From contig JAHLKF010000002.1 of the NCBI GenBank assembly GCA_025558075.1, positions 62,001 through 126,000 on the forward strand: DNA of 64,000 nucleotides, given 5' to 3'. This document shows positions 59,754 to 64,000 of this stretch, piece after piece (the stretch's first letter is position 1; every line of letters begins with the position of its first letter). The stretch comes from Gaertneriomyces semiglobifer. Lineage: Eukaryota > Chytridiomycota > Chytridiomycetes > Spizellomycetales > Spizellomycetaceae. A program made the translations under genes and the position numbers. Below the pieces are notes generated by a model, which made no database searches, had not been told where the DNA came from, and was given only the letters and a program-made list of their open reading frames with translations.

Positions 59754-62700
59754 TTACTTTGCAATGCTCGCATCTAATAACGGGTCTCCGGATTCCACGG
59801 TTGGACTAGCAGGTTTATCCGCATCGTCACCACCATCATCTTTTGTAGCATCTGTGGATGCAGCATCTGTGTTTGTGTCTGTGGAGGATAAGGACTCGGC
59901 GGGTTTACTGCCTCCACCCGTCACGGTGATTTCTCTCTCCGGTGCATCTTTCTCTCCCTCAATAGACTCTGTTTTAGATTCGTCGTTCAATACTGTTGTG
60001 GTTGTTGTGGTGGAGTCTTGGTCCGTTTGGTCGTCTGCTTCATCTTCTGGTTCTTCTTCCTCTTCGGCTTCTTCGGCTTCTTCCTCTTGTTCTTGCTCTT
60101 GTTTGCGTTTTTTGATGGCTCGGTCGTGGAGGTCGACCGAGACGAGAAGCCAGTCGGCCATGCGTTCTGCAGGAATCGAACCCCGTTTTTTCACGTCGCC
60201 ATGAGGAATCGCTAAAGAAAAACAAAAAGATGACGTGTTACAAAAAATCACACAAAGAAAAGCAAGAAAAAAAAGAAAAAAGTGGTCTTTTTTCAATAGC
60301 ACTTACACCGTAAAACTCGTTTCACCCTCCTCCACCCCCGTCCCTTCTTCCTCGGCGCCGTCGGATCAAACTCAATCATCTTCTTCAACAACTCCCCACT
60401 CAACAACCTCACACAATCACTCCACTTCCTCACCTCCTTCGGAACTTTCCCAAACAAGTACAAGACACCTTTGACGACTTTATGTATTGTCGCAGGAGGT
60501 TTTCTGTATGAGCGGAGTTCGGACATGTGGTTGGATGTCAGTGTTGAGAGGGCTTCACGGGTGTTGAGGAGGAGGAGGTGTGGGAAGAGCATGTGTGTTG
60601 GGATACGTTTTGTGGTGGGTTTGGGGTTTTTGGTGTGCAGGGATTTGGTGGAGCGTGATCGGGTGGGTTTGTGGGTGGGGGGTTGGATGTCGGCGATGGC
60701 ACGGGAGAGGATGGACATGGTGCGGTGGACTTCTTGGAGGGTGGAGGGTGGGAGCGGGGTTTGGGGGATGAGGGGTTTGATGCGGAGAATGGCGGTGGGA
60801 AGGCCTGAGGGGGAGTAGATGGGGAGGTAGGTTGTTCCGTCGTCGCTGGGTGTGGGTGGTGTTGTTGGGTGTGTGGTGCTGGGCGTTGCGTCGGTGGTGG
60901 TGGGTGATGCTTGATTTGGTTTGGCGAGTAGGTCGTAGACTTTTTTGGCGTCGACTTCGCGGTCGTCGATTTCGTCAATCCTTTTGAGGATGGCGCTTCG
61001 TGGTCGTAGGTAGGGTGAGTCCTCGACAATCACTTGGTCTTGCTTCAAGGTTCCTTCGACGATTTCACCAGTTCCTGTTCCAGACACGCTTTTCTGTCCG
61101 TCATTTCCTGCATCCGCGGAGGTAGCAGGTCTGCTAAGCTCGTCGAGTCGGAACAATCGCACTGAACTTCGCTGCGATTCAGGTTTTGTTGATGTTGTTG
61201 TTGACGTCTCGGCGGTGGGAGTGGCGAGGAGGGTGGAAAGCTCCAGTTCCTCGGCAGGCTCGGGCAAAAACACTTCTACTGTCACCCCACTCTGTTGTTC
61301 TGTCCACTTCTTGGCGGCATGTGCGAGGATCATCGTCTTTTCACGGGTAGCAATACGCGTTACGACACTTGTCAGTACCGTTGTTGCTTTCTAATAAAAA
61401 CAAGGTTATTTCAGTGTTTCAAATGGGCTTCAATTAAATCACTTGGCTCCACGCACGCACCTTTAAGAAGTCAACATCCAACGCACCAAGCATGCCATCA
61501 CCAGTCGAAATGCCCAACGATAATACACCGGTCACATCTTCGCCATCGTCATCAGCCTCTGTATCTCCGATTGTCAACATTACTTGTCGTGACATCCCGT
61601 CCCTCTTCATGCCTTCATCTTCTTTCTCACCCCCTTCAGGCTGATTCTCATTCACATCCTCTTCCTCTATCCGTCCCACCTTCGCTTTCCACTCTTCCGT
61701 GGCCGCCACACATCTTAGCACCTTCACTCCAACCTCCACGCCACTACTGCTATTGCTATCCACCGTCGATGCATCGTTCACAACATGCTCATAAAGAGAG
61801 GTTCGACTGCGTACACCGAGATCAGGATGGAACTCCTTCATCACACCGCCGAGCAACGTAAGCGTGGCCTGACACGCTCCGGAGACACTGAGCCCCACAT
61901 CTTGCGAAAGGTGCGCGATAGCACGCAAGGTCCGTAGTTCAGCTGCTTCCCGTTCCGGAGACATTCCCAACGGTTTTGTCTGCCCGGTCTCATCTTTGGT
62001 TACAAGTCCAGACACGGATGTCAATTCACGATCGTTTCGGAAAACGGTGGTGAGAACCGTCAAGCATTCTGTTACCTCGGCTTCCCCTATATCACTCCAT
62101 TTTTCCGTCAATTGCCGTGAAAACTCGGTTTTGCTGATCGAACTTTCTTCCCCATCCTGTAAGACGTCGTTGAACTTTGTGTTTCGGAGGATCGTTTGAA
62201 CAGGTGGAGAAATTCCTGGAGTAGCTGCGGCAGTTTCCAAGAGCGTGTTCAGTTTGCGGACGGAGATTGTGCCAGATACAGCGCCGGATGCGTCAGTCGG
62301 AGTGACAGGGGAAATCACATCGAACAACTGGTATGCCCGAATCTTTTGAAGGTCGGCTGTAGACGGTCTATCGGGGACCTTGGGTGGAGTCCGTTCCCTT
62401 CCGGCCTTTGCTTCATCAAAGCCCTCTCCGCTTACCGTCTCCTGCTCCAACCCTTGTTGTGGTGACCGTGAATCTGCTCCACCCGTACGTTCAACATATT
62501 CCATGAATCTTTTCACGGGTTCAACGCCCATTTCTCCAACCAGCTGTTTGATGAACCCGCGATATGCGGCTTCCGCTTCAAATACCCCTTGAGAAGCAGC
62601 CACCGCCACAGTTGGGTTGGCAGGTGGAGCAACCAATTCTGGCGCTATGTCCTGAATATCGGGGACGATTGCCTCCACCTCCAGGTCACTCTCGTTACCA

Positions 62701-64000
62701 AGAGGCGTCGAGCTTGGTATTCCCGCGCTACTCTTCCTCTTTGCATGGATATTCTCTTTACAAAACTCCAACACTCGGTCACGAATGCGACTCGCCTCTT
62801 CACCTGATTTGTCCTCCTTCCCTTGTCCCATCTCATCACCATATCTCTCAGCAACACCGCGCAATCTTCTGAGCCATTCCTCCTTGGTTATAACTGCGTC
62901 CCCTTCAAACCGTGGCATTACCACCGCATCCGTGAACTGCTCCTTCAACGCTTCCCCATCCTGGTCAATCTGTTCGGACAGCTCGCGGAGAAAGAGGGAC
63001 AAGTCATCTACGGACCACTTATCCATGAGTCGTTGGCTCATCGCCAAATACGTTTCTAAATCCCATTGCGAGGGAATGTCGATGGCCGGAATGTCGGGTT
63101 TTGTTTCGCCCGCGCTTTGATGCTGACTGACGGGTTCCGTCGGTGGAGACCCCGAGATGTCGCGCCCCTTCGAAAGTAAATCGGTGGAAGACGCTTCAAG
63201 CCCAGTAGTAGAATCACCTGTGGCTGGACCGCCGGGTGAAAGAGCAGTGATCACATCGTTTAAGCGCATCATCAATTCCGGATTCGATTGTATACCGTCA
63301 GACCCAAAAACCTTTCGGTACGCTTGAAGCTAAGCAATCACAAAACAGTTTCAACAAAAAAGGGTACTATACCGGTTAGCCCACATGTGTTTTTTTTCAA
63401 CATTGCAAAAGCCCAAAATGCGTACTCACCAATTCGGGGTGAGATACCGTCCCATTAGCCGGTCTCCACAGTCTCCCTACCCACTTTCTGAACGCGGTTC
63501 CCAACAACTCCCTGAACCCGCGCACACGTTCCGCCTCCTGTGCCTCCCTTAATCTCTCGGCTCGTTCCTCGGCCTGTCGTCTTTGCAATTCCTCCGCTCG
63601 TCGTTTAGCGCGCTGTGTCGCTTCGACCTCGAACAACCGCTCCTTGAGTTGAGCGGTGGCGGTTTGCATGCTTTGAAGGTATGGCGACGAATTGGCATCC
63701 GCAAAATTGGAGAACCGGGGATTGTTACGGTATAAGAACTGGGCTGTGGGAGGTTAGATAAAAACAAACAAAATGACCAAAACGCCCGCACGCCATGGCG
63801 GCAAGAATGGAATGAATGCCTCACCTAACCAGTTAATACAATCAAACTGTTCCACAGGCTTATCCAATTGAGTTGCCAACCCAGTTCCGAGTCCTTGATC
63901 TGTGAGCTTCTCCGTTGGCGCATTTCGACTGGCGGGCAATGTGGATCCACCAGAATCAGATCCATCTCCTAGCAAATGTTTCTTCTCTACCTCTCTCAAC
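59754..64000 (-). CDS. EFCAB5-like protein, EF-hand/GAF-like, likely axonemal (5' partial)
   Basis: Five exons seen, entering from the right edge: 64000-63825, 63743-63430, 63329-61461, 61390-60307, 60211-59754; at least 1,300 aa, all in phase. The first exon joins to FDCINWLAQFLYRNNPRFSNF, a DPY30-like helix seen in ciliary proteins, then a long basic-acidic coiled coil (RRAEELQRRQAEERAERL). The large exon is alpha-helical with EF-hand-like helices (LMDKWSVDDLSLFLRELSEQ; VLQDGEESSISKTEF). Exon 4 has a GAF-like fold (YLPIYSPSGLPTAILRIKPL) and a conserved ERMADWLLVSVDLHDRAIKK tail in exon 5, followed by an acidic disordered end. The order resembles vertebrate EFCAB5; I recognise it only by layout, so the name is tentative. 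No start codon is in the window. Confidence 0.55.

Overview
This window is nuclear DNA of a fungus, almost certainly a zoosporic (flagellated, chytrid-grade) one. The genes are fungal in type: calcineurin A with a calmodulin-binding tail, an APSES transcription factor, DUF3712 and DUF1769 proteins, Tma7, a MUG113-like GIY-YIG protein and a fungal bZIP. They are interrupted by many short GT-AG introns of about 45-120 nt. Next to them lie genes that aflagellate fungi lack: an IQUB orthologue (axonemal radial-spoke protein) at the left edge and an EFCAB5-like protein at the right edge, plus WRAP73/Wdr8 and an INO80B-type subunit. No bacterial operons, phage, CRISPR or intact transposons were seen.

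Layout. 0-5 kb: IQUB (+, 5' end missing) and an ABC-class predicted ATPase (-). 5-12.4 kb: a UBA/LRR/GAT protein (-) divergent from a class II-like HMG-CoA reductase with a long C-terminal extension (+). 12.8-19.2 kb: an HCF-like kelch/FN3 protein (-), a small TATA-driven gene and an APSES factor (+) whose upstream region carries MCB boxes. 19.4-29 kb: DUF3712 protein (-), WRAP73 (+), calcineurin A (-), F-box/PP2-like protein (+), INO80B (+). 28.9-38 kb: secreted multicopper oxidase (-), PH/RS-rich protein (+), APC2 (-), DUF1769 protein (-). 38.7-49.2 kb: Tma7 (-), mitochondrial uL15m (+), TMEM198-like membrane protein (-), GIY-YIG protein (+), kinesin-10 (-), YeeZ-like SDR (+), TMEM115 (-). 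49.8-64 kb: HIRA (+), intron-containing tRNA-Tyr (-), bZIP factor (+), F-box/LRR protein (+), EFCAB5-like protein (-, runs off the window).

Functionally the region is mixed housekeeping: chromatin (HIRA, INO80B, HCF-like), cell cycle and spindle (APC2, kinesin-10, WRAP73, APSES), signalling (calcineurin, PH) and flagellum (IQUB, EFCAB5-like). Exon structures were built by hand: I joined open frames at GT-AG sites where phase and family homology agreed, so nearly every multi-exon model closes in frame. The most noteworthy items are the class II-type HMG-CoA reductase in a eukaryotic intron-bearing gene, the UBA-LRR-GAT architecture, the APSES gene with MCB boxes in its own upstream region, 6-nt coding exons in Tma7 and TMEM115, and a candidate Pol III element near 59.4 kb.
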